Assembly (NCBI GenBank): GCA_913063495.1
Contig: CAJXXT010000008.1
Coordinates: forward strand, 1 to 54,788
Origin: an uncultured Gammaproteobacteria bacterium
GTDB taxonomy: Bacteria > Pseudomonadota > Gammaproteobacteria > Pseudomonadales > Ketobacteraceae
Reading direction: 5' to 3'
DNA: 54,788 nt
Both the position numbers and the translations under genes were made by a program. The first letter of the stretch is position 1. Each line of letters starts with the position of its first letter. The notes under the pieces are model-generated. The model was not told where the DNA came from, did not search any database, and saw nothing but the letters and a program-made list of their open reading frames with translations. Positions 26,616 through 34,274 of this stretch are shown here, piece by piece.

Positions 26616-28256
26616 ATGACAGTATTAGAGTCCGAAATCGATATAACCGGAGAAGAATTCAAAAAGAACAGTGAATTCATGACCCAATATGTAAAGAAAG
26701 TACGCGATGTTGAACAAGCGCAAATTAATACCGAAAATGCATATGCTGACAGAGCAAAAGAAAAGAAAAAGATTCTACCCCGAGCACGACTGGCACTCCT
26801 GCTAGATCCAGGAGCGCCCTTTGTAGAGCTTTGCTCTATTGCAGGTTTTAACATGCTTGATGACAAGAATGGACAGTTTTCTGGCGGTAATATAATTTGC
26901 GGAATAGGTTATGTTTCTGGTCGCCGTTGCGTCGTAATTGTTTGGAACTTCGCCATCAAAGGAGGCACAATAAGTGCAGTAACAGTCAAAAAAATGTTAC
27001 GTGTACAACAAATCATATTTGAGCAAAAATTGCCCGTTGTTTCTTTGCATGAAAGTGGTGGTGGTAATTTAGCACAAGCTTCTGCGGCAATGGATCCATG
27101 GGCAGCAGCCGGCTTTCTTGATGGTGGAGTTGTCTACTGTCAACAGGCAGAGATGAGTGCCCAAGGTATCCCTCAAATCACTGTTGCACACGGAAATGCA
27201 ACCGCTGGCGGCGCTTATCAGGTCGCGTTGTCCGACTATATCGTTCTGGTAAAAAATCAAACGCAGATGTTTTTAGCTGGCCCTCCATTGTTAAAAGCGG
27301 CTACGGGGGAAATAGCCGATGCCGAAGCACTTGGAGGGGCAGAAATGCACGCTACTATTGCCCAAAATGGAGAGTACCTAGCTGAAGATGATGCTGATGG
27401 TATACGTATCGCCCGGGAAATTGTTGCCCAGCTACCTAAAGATCCAACATTAGCACTGGATGAAGTCATTCCGCCTCTTCATGATCCTGAAGAGCTGATT
27501 GGCATCGTACCTTGCGACAAAAAAATACCTTACCGAGTACACGAAATTATTGCTCGAATTGCTGATGGTTCTGATTTTTTTGAATTTAACCCCGCAGTAG
27601 ACCAACAAACCATTTGTGGGCATATGCGCATCGGTGGAAAACGTTGTGCTGTTATTGGCAATAATGGTCCTATCACGCCTAAAGGGGCTCTTAAAGCAAC
27701 GCAATTTATACAGCTATGTGAACAAAGCCAAACCCCAATGTTATTTTTGCAAAACACTACCGGATTTTTGGTTGGCCTGGAGGTAGAGCAAGCAGGGCAA
27801 GTCAAACATGGCGCAAAAATGATACAAGCCGTTGCTAATATGCGAGCACCAAAAATCACAGTGTTAGTCGGTAATTCCTATGGTGCAGGAAACTACGCTA
27901 TGGCGAGTCGCGCACTAAAACCGGAATTTGTCGTTGCGTGGCCTTCCTCAAAAACAGCCGTTATGGGTGGGGCTCAGGCAGCCAAGGTGATGGAAATCAT
28001 TGCTGAGGAAAAAGCCAAAAGGACCGGAGAAGATCTCAGTGTCGCAGAACGTCAGAAAATCACCGGGCAAGGAAAAATGATTGAAATGGGATTGGAAATG
28101 ATTTCTGAATCCATGTTTACAAGTGCACGATTGATGGATGATGGCTTGATTGATCCAAGGGATACACGGAAAATAATTTCATTTTTCTTGGATACTTGTT
28201 TGGAATCAAAGAAACGAGAATTGCAAGGGATTAGCTTTGGTGTGCCTCACTTGTAA
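26616..28256 (+). CDS. acyl-CoA carboxylase carboxyltransferase subunit (AtuC/LiuB-like)
   Basis: The protein has 546 residues and two crotonase-like halves, as in methylcrotonyl- and geranyl-CoA carboxylase beta subunits. It moves the carboxyl group from biotin to the acyl-CoA. Conserved segments are 'LPVVSLHESGGGNLAQ', 'TAGGAYQVALSDYIVLV', 'MFLAGPPLLKAATGE', 'DADGIRIAREI' and 'NTTGFLVGLEVEQAG...HGAKMIQAVA', followed by 'GNSYGAGNYAMASRAL'. 'FLAGPPLLKAATGE' is typical of the geranyl/methylcrotonyl group rather than of AccD. In place of the usual proline-rich loop after 'KGGT' it has 'ISAVTVKKM', so the substrate may differ. It ends the operon at a bidirectional terminator. Confidence 0.9.
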   Translation: MTVLESEIDITGEEFKKNSEFMTQYVKKVRDVEQAQINTENAYADRAKEKKKILPRARLALLLDPGAPFVELCSIAGFNMLDDKNGQFSGGNIICGIGYVSGRRCVVIVWNFAIKGGTISAVTVKKMLRVQQIIFEQKLPVVSLHESGGGNLAQASAAMDPWAAAGFLDGGVVYCQQAEMSAQGIPQITVAHGNATAGGAYQVALSDYIVLVKNQTQMFLAGPPLLKAATGEIADAEALGGAEMHATIAQNGEYLAEDDADGIRIAREIVAQLPKDPTLALDEVIPPLHDPEELIGIVPCDKKIPYRVHEIIARIADGSDFFEFNPAVDQQTICGHMRIGGKRCAVIGNNGPITPKGALKATQFIQLCEQSQTPMLFLQNTTGFLVGLEVEQAGQVKHGAKMIQAVANMRAPKITVLVGNSYGAGNYAMASRALKPEFVVAWPSSKTAVMGGAQAAKVMEIIAEEKAKRTGEDLSVAERQKITGQGKMIEMGLEMISESMFTSARLMDDGLIDPRDTRKIISFFLDTCLESKKRELQGISFGVPHL

Positions 28257-28297
28257 ATGACTCCTGTAAATGACCCTTTCAAATGACCCCTTCAAAT
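28255..28297 (+). repeat. 13-bp tandem repeat at the end of the carboxylase operon
   Basis: AAATGAC starts at 28255, 28268 and 28281 and AAAT again at 28294, an exact 13-base period (about 3.3 units). It begins inside the stop codon of the carboxyltransferase gene. The unit carries TGA, and a 13-base period puts stops in all three frames. Confidence 0.7.
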
Positions 28298-28345
28298 ATC
28301 GAACCAAAAATGGCCTTCATAATGAAGGCCATTTTTGGTTCGATA
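28297..28345. terminator. bidirectional terminator, 24-bp perfect stem
   Basis: Bases 28297-28320 and 28322-28345 are exact complements around one central A. The core is AAAAATGGCCTTCAT/ATGAAGGCCATTTTT, giving a GC stem with a T run in both directions. It lies between the convergent genes ending at 28256 and 28355. Confidence 0.9.
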
Positions 28346-28354
28346 ACAAACAAA

Positions 28355-29563
28355 CTATTTTAATTCCTTAGATGACTTCCCCAACACATGACGAGCAACG
28401 ACTAACTGTTGTATCTGCTGTGTCCCTTCAAAGATGTCAATGATTTTAGAATCTCTTGCGAATTTTTCTAACAATTGCTCCTCGCTGTAACCTAGCGTAC
28501 CGCAAAGTTCCACACACTTTAACGTAACCTGATTTCCCACTCGACCTGCCTTTGCTTTGCAAATAGATGCTTCCTTAGGGTTTGGCTGTTTGTTATCTGC
28601 CATCCAAGCTGCTTTTAGTGTTAATAACCGAGCTGCTTCTAAATCAGCTTCCATGTTATAAATTTCTGCCTCCAATGCTGTCGAACTATAAAGGGGTTTA
28701 TCGTATTGTGGATCAACCCCTTCTTTTTTCAATAATTCACGCGTTAACTCCAACGCTCCTCGAGCAATACCCAAAGCCATAGCAGCAACCTGCGGGCGGG
28801 TATTATCAAAGGTTTGCATAACACCGCCAAACGCTTTTCTTCGAGCTTCTTCAGTATCGGCGATTTCCGCTGATCCCAATATATTACTCTTAGGAATGCG
28901 GCAATTAACAAAGCTAATCGCTGCGGTATCTGATATACGTAACCCCATCTTATCTTCAGTGCGGGTCACCGTCATACCGGGCGTACCATGTTCGACAACA
29001 AAGGATTTTAGAGCGGCTTTTCCAAGAGACCTGTCCAGACTTGCCCACACAACAACGGCATCACCCCGCTCGCCAGCCGTGACAAAAATCTTTTCGCCAT
29101 TAATAACCCATTCTTCCCCCTCTTGCTCTGCCGTAGTTTGTACTCCAGCTGAGTCCGACCCCATGCTCGGTTCAGTAATCGCCATTGCACAGTATAGTTT
29201 ACCAAAACGTTCTTTTTGTTCTTTGTTACCAACAGCACTTATCGCCGCATTGCCCAACCCAACTCCGGGAATCGATAACATCATGCCGCAACAACCCCAA
29301 GCTAATTCAGTGGTTGCAATAATACCCGACATATTACCCGCATTTTTAATGCCGGCCACACGCTCATCTCCCGATTTTGTCGCGGCAGCAACAGCTCCAT
29401 CTCCCTGCCCCGCCAGTTTACCTAACATTTCAAGTTCTTTGGGTGCTTCAGTATGCTCTAAACCATCATACTTTCTTGCAACAGGTCTAAAAATACTGGA
29501 CGCAATGCTGTTCATCATTGATTGTGAATTTGTAAGTCGTTGAGGTAGTTCCAAATTAATCAT
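28355..29563 (-). CDS. acyl-CoA dehydrogenase
   Basis: The protein has 402 residues. 'CAMAITEPSMGSDSAGVQTTA' and 'GEKIFVTAGERGDAVVVWA' are the FAD/substrate-contact segments of the family. The C-terminal 'SKIIDIFEGTQQIQQLVVAR' holds the usual catalytic glutamate (EGT-Q-I-Q). It makes an enoyl-CoA, passing electrons to ETF. It is the third gene of the minus-strand unit thiolase - acyl-CoA dehydrogenase - acyl-CoA dehydrogenase that starts near the palindrome at 32121-32133. AGGAA upstream of the ATG supports the start. It could form a heteromeric pair with the adjacent shorter dehydrogenase, as in steroid-degrading bacteria; this is inference. Confidence 0.9.
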   Translation of the reverse strand: MINLELPQRLTNSQSMMNSIASSIFRPVARKYDGLEHTEAPKELEMLGKLAGQGDGAVAAATKSGDERVAGIKNAGNMSGIIATTELAWGCCGMMLSIPGVGLGNAAISAVGNKEQKERFGKLYCAMAITEPSMGSDSAGVQTTAEQEGEEWVINGEKIFVTAGERGDAVVVWASLDRSLGKAALKSFVVEHGTPGMTVTRTEDKMGLRISDTAAISFVNCRIPKSNILGSAEIADTEEARRKAFGGVMQTFDNTRPQVAAMALGIARGALELTRELLKKEGVDPQYDKPLYSSTALEAEIYNMEADLEAARLLTLKAAWMADNKQPNPKEASICKAKAGRVGNQVTLKCVELCGTLGYSEEQLLEKFARDSKIIDIFEGTQQIQQLVVARHVLGKSSKELK

Positions 29564-29601
29564 TTGTGATTTCCTACTGTTTGTTTTATTTCTACTTTAC
29601 C

Positions 29602-29630
29602 TTTATTCTATTTTATTCTATTTTATTCTT
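29602..29630. repeat. 10-bp tandem repeat in the spacer
   Basis: TTTTATTCTA is repeated nearly three times between the two acyl-CoA dehydrogenase genes. It is T-rich on the plus strand (A-rich in the transcript) and may simply be low-complexity spacer. Confidence 0.5.
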
Positions 29631-29652
29631 TATTGGGCGCTGGCCTTTAATT

Positions 29653-30762
29653 TTATATCGACGCTATGCCTTCCAATATGCCGATAGCTCGCAAATTTCG
29701 ATACCAAAGTTCCACCGGGTGTTCACGACAAAAGCCATGCCCTCCCAACAACTGGACACCATTCGTTCCAATCTCCATCGCTTGTTTCGCACAAAGTGTC
29801 CGTGCAAGATACGCCTCCTTGTGAAAGTCCAAACCTTGCTCCGCCCTGGAGGCTGCGCGTAGCACCATTAATCGCATACCATCCAATTCAATGGCGATAT
29901 TGGCTACCATAAATGCAACGGATTGACGATTGGAGATTGGCTCACCAAAAGCCACACGATCATTCACATAAGGAATCACATAATCTAGTACCGCTTGACA
30001 GCAACCAACGGATAAAGCACAAGTACCTAAACGACTGAGATCAATAAGCCGTTGTAAGTCCAATGTCTTTTCATTTTCACCTAATTTGGCAGAAGCGCCT
30101 ACCAAGACGTTGTCGAAATGAAGACGGCTTAGTTCCAAAGGTCGAAGGCCCATACATTTTTCTTCAGTATAACGTAGGCCTTCTGCGTCCATTTCTACGA
30201 TAAAACCACTGGGGCCCTCACCTTCTAAATCTGCAATCACCAAAATAAATGCTGAACTTTCCCCTAACGCCACCATGGATTTGACACCGTTAATGACATA
30301 ACCTTCCTCTTTTTTGACTGCTTTGGTTTCAAGTGTAGAAGGCTCAAAAGTCGCACGGGGTTCCATTATGGCGATAGTTGCTGCTACAAACTTTTCAGCG
30401 GCAAGAGGCGTTAGGTATTTTTCTTTCTGACGTTCCGTTCCCTGATCCAATACAGTGTTAACAAATGCAAGGGGTGTTAACATTGCAATAGCCAACGACA
30501 TATCACCACGTCCAAGGTCTTCAGCATTCAACACATTAGATAATGGTGTTCTATCCATACCCGCACCACCATAGGCTTCAGGAATAGGCAAAATCGACAA
30601 ACCTAACATCATGGAATTATCTAAAAAATCCTTCGGCGGCACAGAATTTTCGTCAGAGCTACGAGAAATAGCGTTAAGTTCTGTATCTGAGTAGCGCTGT
30701 AAAGACTCACGCGTAATACGCTGATCTTCAGTCAAGGTTAGGTCAAAGAGTTGCTCAGTCAT
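29653..30762 (-). CDS. acyl-CoA dehydrogenase, short form
   Basis: The protein has 369 residues. It contains 'LSILPIPEAYGGAGMD', 'YVINGVKSMVALGESSAFILVIAD', 'SRLHFDNVLVG' and a C-terminal 'VQLLGGHGFCREHPVELWYRNLRAIGILEG'. The stretch where many members have a TEP-AGSD loop is altered here to 'IAIMEPRATFEPS', so FAD or substrate contacts may differ, as in alpha/beta pairs where one subunit is catalytic. It lies between the thiolase gene and a second dehydrogenase gene. AAGGAAG before the ATG supports the start. Confidence 0.85.
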   Translation of the reverse strand: MTEQLFDLTLTEDQRITRESLQRYSDTELNAISRSSDENSVPPKDFLDNSMMLGLSILPIPEAYGGAGMDRTPLSNVLNAEDLGRGDMSLAIAMLTPLAFVNTVLDQGTERQKEKYLTPLAAEKFVAATIAIMEPRATFEPSTLETKAVKKEEGYVINGVKSMVALGESSAFILVIADLEGEGPSGFIVEMDAEGLRYTEEKCMGLRPLELSRLHFDNVLVGASAKLGENEKTLDLQRLIDLSRLGTCALSVGCCQAVLDYVIPYVNDRVAFGEPISNRQSVAFMVANIAIELDGMRLMVLRAASRAEQGLDFHKEAYLARTLCAKQAMEIGTNGVQLLGGHGFCREHPVELWYRNLRAIGILEGIASI

Positions 30763-30821
30763 ATTTTCTTCCTTAGTGTTATTACTAAATCTGCATTAAA
30801 GGCCTCCTTAAAAAGCTATCT

Positions 30822-31997
30822 CTAAAACAAATTCTCTATAATCGTGGCGTTAGCGGTTCCCAGTCCCTCGCAAATAGCGAGCAATCCAAAGCGATCTCCT
30901 CGTCGCCTCATCTCATACATCAAGGTAGTCATTAATTTTGCACCCGTTGCCCCTAGCGGGTGCCCCAGCGCTTGCGCTCCACCGTTCACGTTAAGCTTGG
31001 AGATATCAGCCTGCAACGCATTGCACCATGCTAAGGGAATGGATCCAAATGCCTCGTTAACCTCATAAATCCCTATATCACTGATGGATAACCCGCTTTG
31101 TTTGAGTATTTTTTTAGTACATGGAATGGGGCCTTCTAATACCATTTCTGGATCGGAACCCACCACCGCCATGCTATGTATTTTTGCTAGTGGTGTTAAA
31201 TTATGCTCTTTAAGCGCCTTTTCACTCACTACCAGCACCGCGGATGCACCATCACAAATTTGACTTGCCGCAGCCGCAGTAATAATTCCATTGTCTAATA
31301 TAGGCTGTAAACTTTGAAGTTTGCTCAGAACAGGGTTAAATCGTATACCTTCATCTACTTGATGCAGGTGACGTTCACCATCAACAGTGATTTCAATGGG
31401 AATAATTTCATTGTCAAACTTCCCAGCTTCACAGGCAGCGGCTGCCTTTACGTGACTGCCATAAGCAAAATTATCAAGCATGTCTCTTGTGACAGCGTAT
31501 TTTGCTGCTACTTTTTCCGCTCCATCAAACTGATTGAAGGATGATCCTGGATATTTTTCCTGCAGTTTGACACTATCAAAGGGGCCAGCCATTCCTGCTT
31601 TTTCTGACGCCATATAGGTTGCACCAATGGGTACCATGCTCATACTTTCAGAACCACCAGCAATAATAACATCCTGGGTTCCGGACATTATCGCCTGTGC
31701 TGCAAAATGAATTGCCTGCTGCCCTGAACCACATTGTCGATCAACGGTGACCCCAGGGACACTATCAGGCAGTTCAGATGCAAGAATAACTGTCCTTGCC
31801 AAGTTAAAGGTTTGAGGGCCAATCTGAGAGACACACCCAAATATCACATCATCAATAGCAGCAGGCTCAATACCCGTTCTATCAACAAGTGCGTTCAATA
31901 TTGTGGCCCCTAGATCAACAGGATGAATCTGACTTAAACGACCATTTTTTTTACCACCAGCAGTTCTAACTGCGTCAACTATATATGCTGTACTCAT
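30822..31997 (-). CDS. acetyl-CoA C-acyltransferase (thiolase)
   Basis: The protein has 391 residues, the normal thiolase length. The acyl-accepting cysteine is C89 in 'DRQCGSGQQA'. 'NVNGGAQALGHPLGATGAKL' carries the catalytic histidine, and 'CEGLGTA' near the C-terminus replaces the usual C-G-G-G motif but keeps the cysteine. It cleaves 3-ketoacyl-CoA, or acetoacetyl-CoA, with CoA. It is first in a minus-strand unit with two acyl-CoA dehydrogenases and is divergent from the alcohol oxidase gene. GAGG before the ATG and the operator at 32121 support its place in the regulon. Confidence 0.92.
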   Translation of the reverse strand: MSTAYIVDAVRTAGGKKNGRLSQIHPVDLGATILNALVDRTGIEPAAIDDVIFGCVSQIGPQTFNLARTVILASELPDSVPGVTVDRQCGSGQQAIHFAAQAIMSGTQDVIIAGGSESMSMVPIGATYMASEKAGMAGPFDSVKLQEKYPGSSFNQFDGAEKVAAKYAVTRDMLDNFAYGSHVKAAAACEAGKFDNEIIPIEITVDGERHLHQVDEGIRFNPVLSKLQSLQPILDNGIITAAAASQICDGASAVLVVSEKALKEHNLTPLAKIHSMAVVGSDPEMVLEGPIPCTKKILKQSGLSISDIGIYEVNEAFGSIPLAWCNALQADISKLNVNGGAQALGHPLGATGAKLMTTLMYEMRRRGDRFGLLAICEGLGTANATIIENLF

Positions 31998-32120
31998 TGT
32001 ATATCCTCATTTCAATCTGAGCATTGTGATTTGTGTATTGTGATCTACGCGTTGTGATCTATACATCCCGATTTAGACATTGTTGCAAACGATCATAATT
32101 CAGCGTACTGTTAATGGCAA

Positions 32121-32133
32121 CTGGTCATACCAG
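32121..32133. promoter_or_regulatory. operator CTGGTCATACCAG (site 3)
   Basis: It lies between the divergent thiolase unit and alcohol oxidase unit. On the minus strand TTGTTT and CATTAA flank it with a 17-base spacer, so the operator would occupy the spacer of a thiolase promoter. On the plus strand a TATAAA lies at 32154-32159. Confidence 0.8.
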
Positions 32134-32183
32134 AAACAAGTATCAAAAATAACTATAAAATGGCGACACATAAGTAACTCGGT

Positions 32184-34157
32184 TTGACACCGCAACTTGC
32201 GAGAGTACTCTGTGATGTAACTTATTTTTATATTAACGCGAGAGATACCGTGCTATTTCAAAAATCTACTAATGCTTTTATTGAGTCTCTTTTCCCTGTA
32301 GGTGAGGATCTACCTGCAATTACTAGTAAAAAACTAATAAGCAATTTTAAAGACATCACCAATAACTCTTCTCTCGCTCTTGTCGGTATAAGTTTGTTAC
32401 TCATACCCATAGAGTTACGTGGAGTCATAACATGCGGACGTTTTTTCTCTAGCCTCAGCATCGAAAAGCGGCAACAGCTGCTTCAACGTTGGTCCTATAC
32501 GTTAATTACAGGGAACTATTTACGTATAGCGTCCATCCCCTTTAAGCTAGCCTTCCTATTAGATAAAAAAACAATTGAGACCGTTAAAACTCATAATGGA
32601 GTAACCATTCCACTTCATGAAGAAAAACAATCTTGGCAACAACAAATTTCTCGTGCGCAAGACTTTGAATCTGACGAAGAGCTTGAGGCTGATGTCGTTA
32701 TTGTAGGGACTGGGGCTGGTGGCGCTGCTGCAGCTTATGAACTTTCCAGTAAAGGTTTAGCCGTTGTACTCATAGAGGAAGGGGAGCATTACCAACGTAA
32801 AGACTTTAATGGCAAAGTAGTCGATATGATTTCCAAACTCTATCGAGGTAAAGGGGCAACCGGAACAATAGGAAACTGCTTTATCCCTATACCGTTAGGT
32901 AAAACAGTAGGTGGCACAACAACCATCAATTCAGGAACCTGCATGAGAACACCCTCCGATGTTATGGCGGAATGGCGTACTGAGGGTTTAAGCGAATTTA
33001 CTGATGAAACAATGGCGCCCTATTTCGAACAAGTAGAAGAGATTATCAGTAGCAAAAGAGCAGATAAAAAATACGTCGGCCCTCTTGGTGATATGATCGC
33101 AAAGGGGGCCGACGCGATGGGATTAATCGATCATCAGCCACTTCTGCGGAATGCAGAAGGATGTGACGGCCAGGGGCTATGTCAATTTGGTTGTCCTACT
33201 GAAGCAAAAAAATCAACCAATGTCAGCTATATACCAAGAGCATTAGACTCTGGCGCATTTTTGTTTACTGGAATGCGAGCTACAAAACTACTTCGACAAG
33301 GTAACACCGTCGAAGGTTTAGTGGCTGAAGGAAAAGGTAAAAACGGTGATGCCATTCACCTTACTATTAAGACAAGTAAAACCATACTATCAATGGGTAC
33401 TTTTTATACTCCCGTATTTTTGAAACGAAACGGTATTAAAAATCGATGGTTGGGGCGCAACCTTTCGGTACACCCCGGTGGTGTAGTTACTGGATATTTT
33501 AGTGGACAGGAGTTTGATAACTCCCGCTCTATTCCGCAAGGATACGGAATACACGATTATGCAAAAAAACGTTTGACGTTTGAAGGCGGTACGCCACCGT
33601 TTATCGTTCATGGCATATCCGGTTTAGATTATGGAGAAGAGTTTATAAAAAACACTGAGCGATTTCAAAATACGGCGTACTTTGGCTTTATGTTACGGGA
33701 GAAAAGTCGGGGTCGTGTGTGGGGTTTGTTAGGTCGTGACATCCCCCTTGCCTCTTACAGTATGAATAAAAGCGATTTTAAACTTTTTATGGAAGGCATA
33801 GAGGTTTTAGCGACCCTTTATCTCAAAGCAGGAGCCGATGAAATCAATATACCTGGTCATAAGAAATACGATCCCATTCGTAATGAAGCAGAGTTACGGA
33901 AATTTCTAAATAAACCCCACAAGCCTAGAGATTTTTTACTCTCCGCTTATCACCCTCTAGGCACCGCACGAATTGCTACTGATAAATCTAAAGGGGTTTG
34001 TGATCCAAATCATAAAGTGTTCGATGTTGACAATCTATATGTAATGGATGGTAGCTCTGTTCCCAGTGCCTTGGGGGCCAATCCTCAAGTAACTATTATG
34101 GCCATGGCCAGCAAAGCTGCCGAGAAAATTGCCGATCAGTTATTGGCAGAGATATAA
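32184..34157 (+). CDS. GMC-type FAD oxidoreductase, long-chain alcohol oxidase-like
   Basis: The protein has about 657 residues if the TTG at 32184 is used; an in-frame GTG at 32250 is the alternative. Residues 1-165 resemble the N-terminal domain of long-chain fatty alcohol oxidases ('LTPQLARVLCDV', 'RQQLLQRWS'). The FAD-binding GTGAGG is at 175-180, 'GGTTTINSGTCMRTP' follows, and a cysteine-rich 'GCDGQGLCQFGC' is typical of this subgroup. The C-terminal part has 'SAYHPLGTARIA' and 'ALGANPQVTIMAMASKAAE'. It would oxidise a long-chain or isoprenoid alcohol to the aldehyde. An upstream stop (32175-32177) excludes a longer start. An aldehyde dehydrogenase is encoded at 38744-40216 in the same regulon. 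Confidence 0.85.
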   Translation: MTPQLARVLCDVTYFYINARDTVLFQKSTNAFIESLFPVGEDLPAITSKKLISNFKDITNNSSLALVGISLLLIPIELRGVITCGRFFSSLSIEKRQQLLQRWSYTLITGNYLRIASIPFKLAFLLDKKTIETVKTHNGVTIPLHEEKQSWQQQISRAQDFESDEELEADVVIVGTGAGGAAAAYELSSKGLAVVLIEEGEHYQRKDFNGKVVDMISKLYRGKGATGTIGNCFIPIPLGKTVGGTTTINSGTCMRTPSDVMAEWRTEGLSEFTDETMAPYFEQVEEIISSKRADKKYVGPLGDMIAKGADAMGLIDHQPLLRNAEGCDGQGLCQFGCPTEAKKSTNVSYIPRALDSGAFLFTGMRATKLLRQGNTVEGLVAEGKGKNGDAIHLTIKTSKTILSMGTFYTPVFLKRNGIKNRWLGRNLSVHPGGVVTGYFSGQEFDNSRSIPQGYGIHDYAKKRLTFEGGTPPFIVHGISGLDYGEEFIKNTERFQNTAYFGFMLREKSRGRVWGLLGRDIPLASYSMNKSDFKLFMEGIEVLATLYLKAGADEINIPGHKKYDPIRNEAELRKFLNKPHKPRDFLLSAYHPLGTARIATDKSKGVCDPNHKVFDVDNLYVMDGSSVPSALGANPQVTIMAMASKAAEKIADQLLAEI

Positions 34158-34193
34158 ACAAATATAATCAATAATTACACATAGGCAATCTGA

Positions 34194-34265
34194 TGATCAA
34201 AAGCCCCAATAATAATGTAGCAGAAGTAAGCGCCACAGAACAATGGTCAGTATTCTCCCCAATAA
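34194..34265 (+). other. short upstream ORF in frame with the dehydratase gene
   Basis: An ATG at 34194 begins a 23-residue frame ('MIKSPNNNVAEVSATEQWSV...') ending at TAA. The same frame then continues AAA CAG GCA into the ATG at 34275 of the next gene. It may be a leader, or the former N-terminus split off by a nonsense change. Confidence 0.3.
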
Positions 34266-34274
34266 AAACAGGCA

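Noticed and set aside
28896-29543. 215-codon plus-strand frame
   Set aside because: It is antisense to the acyl-CoA dehydrogenase at 28355-29563, which has all family motifs.
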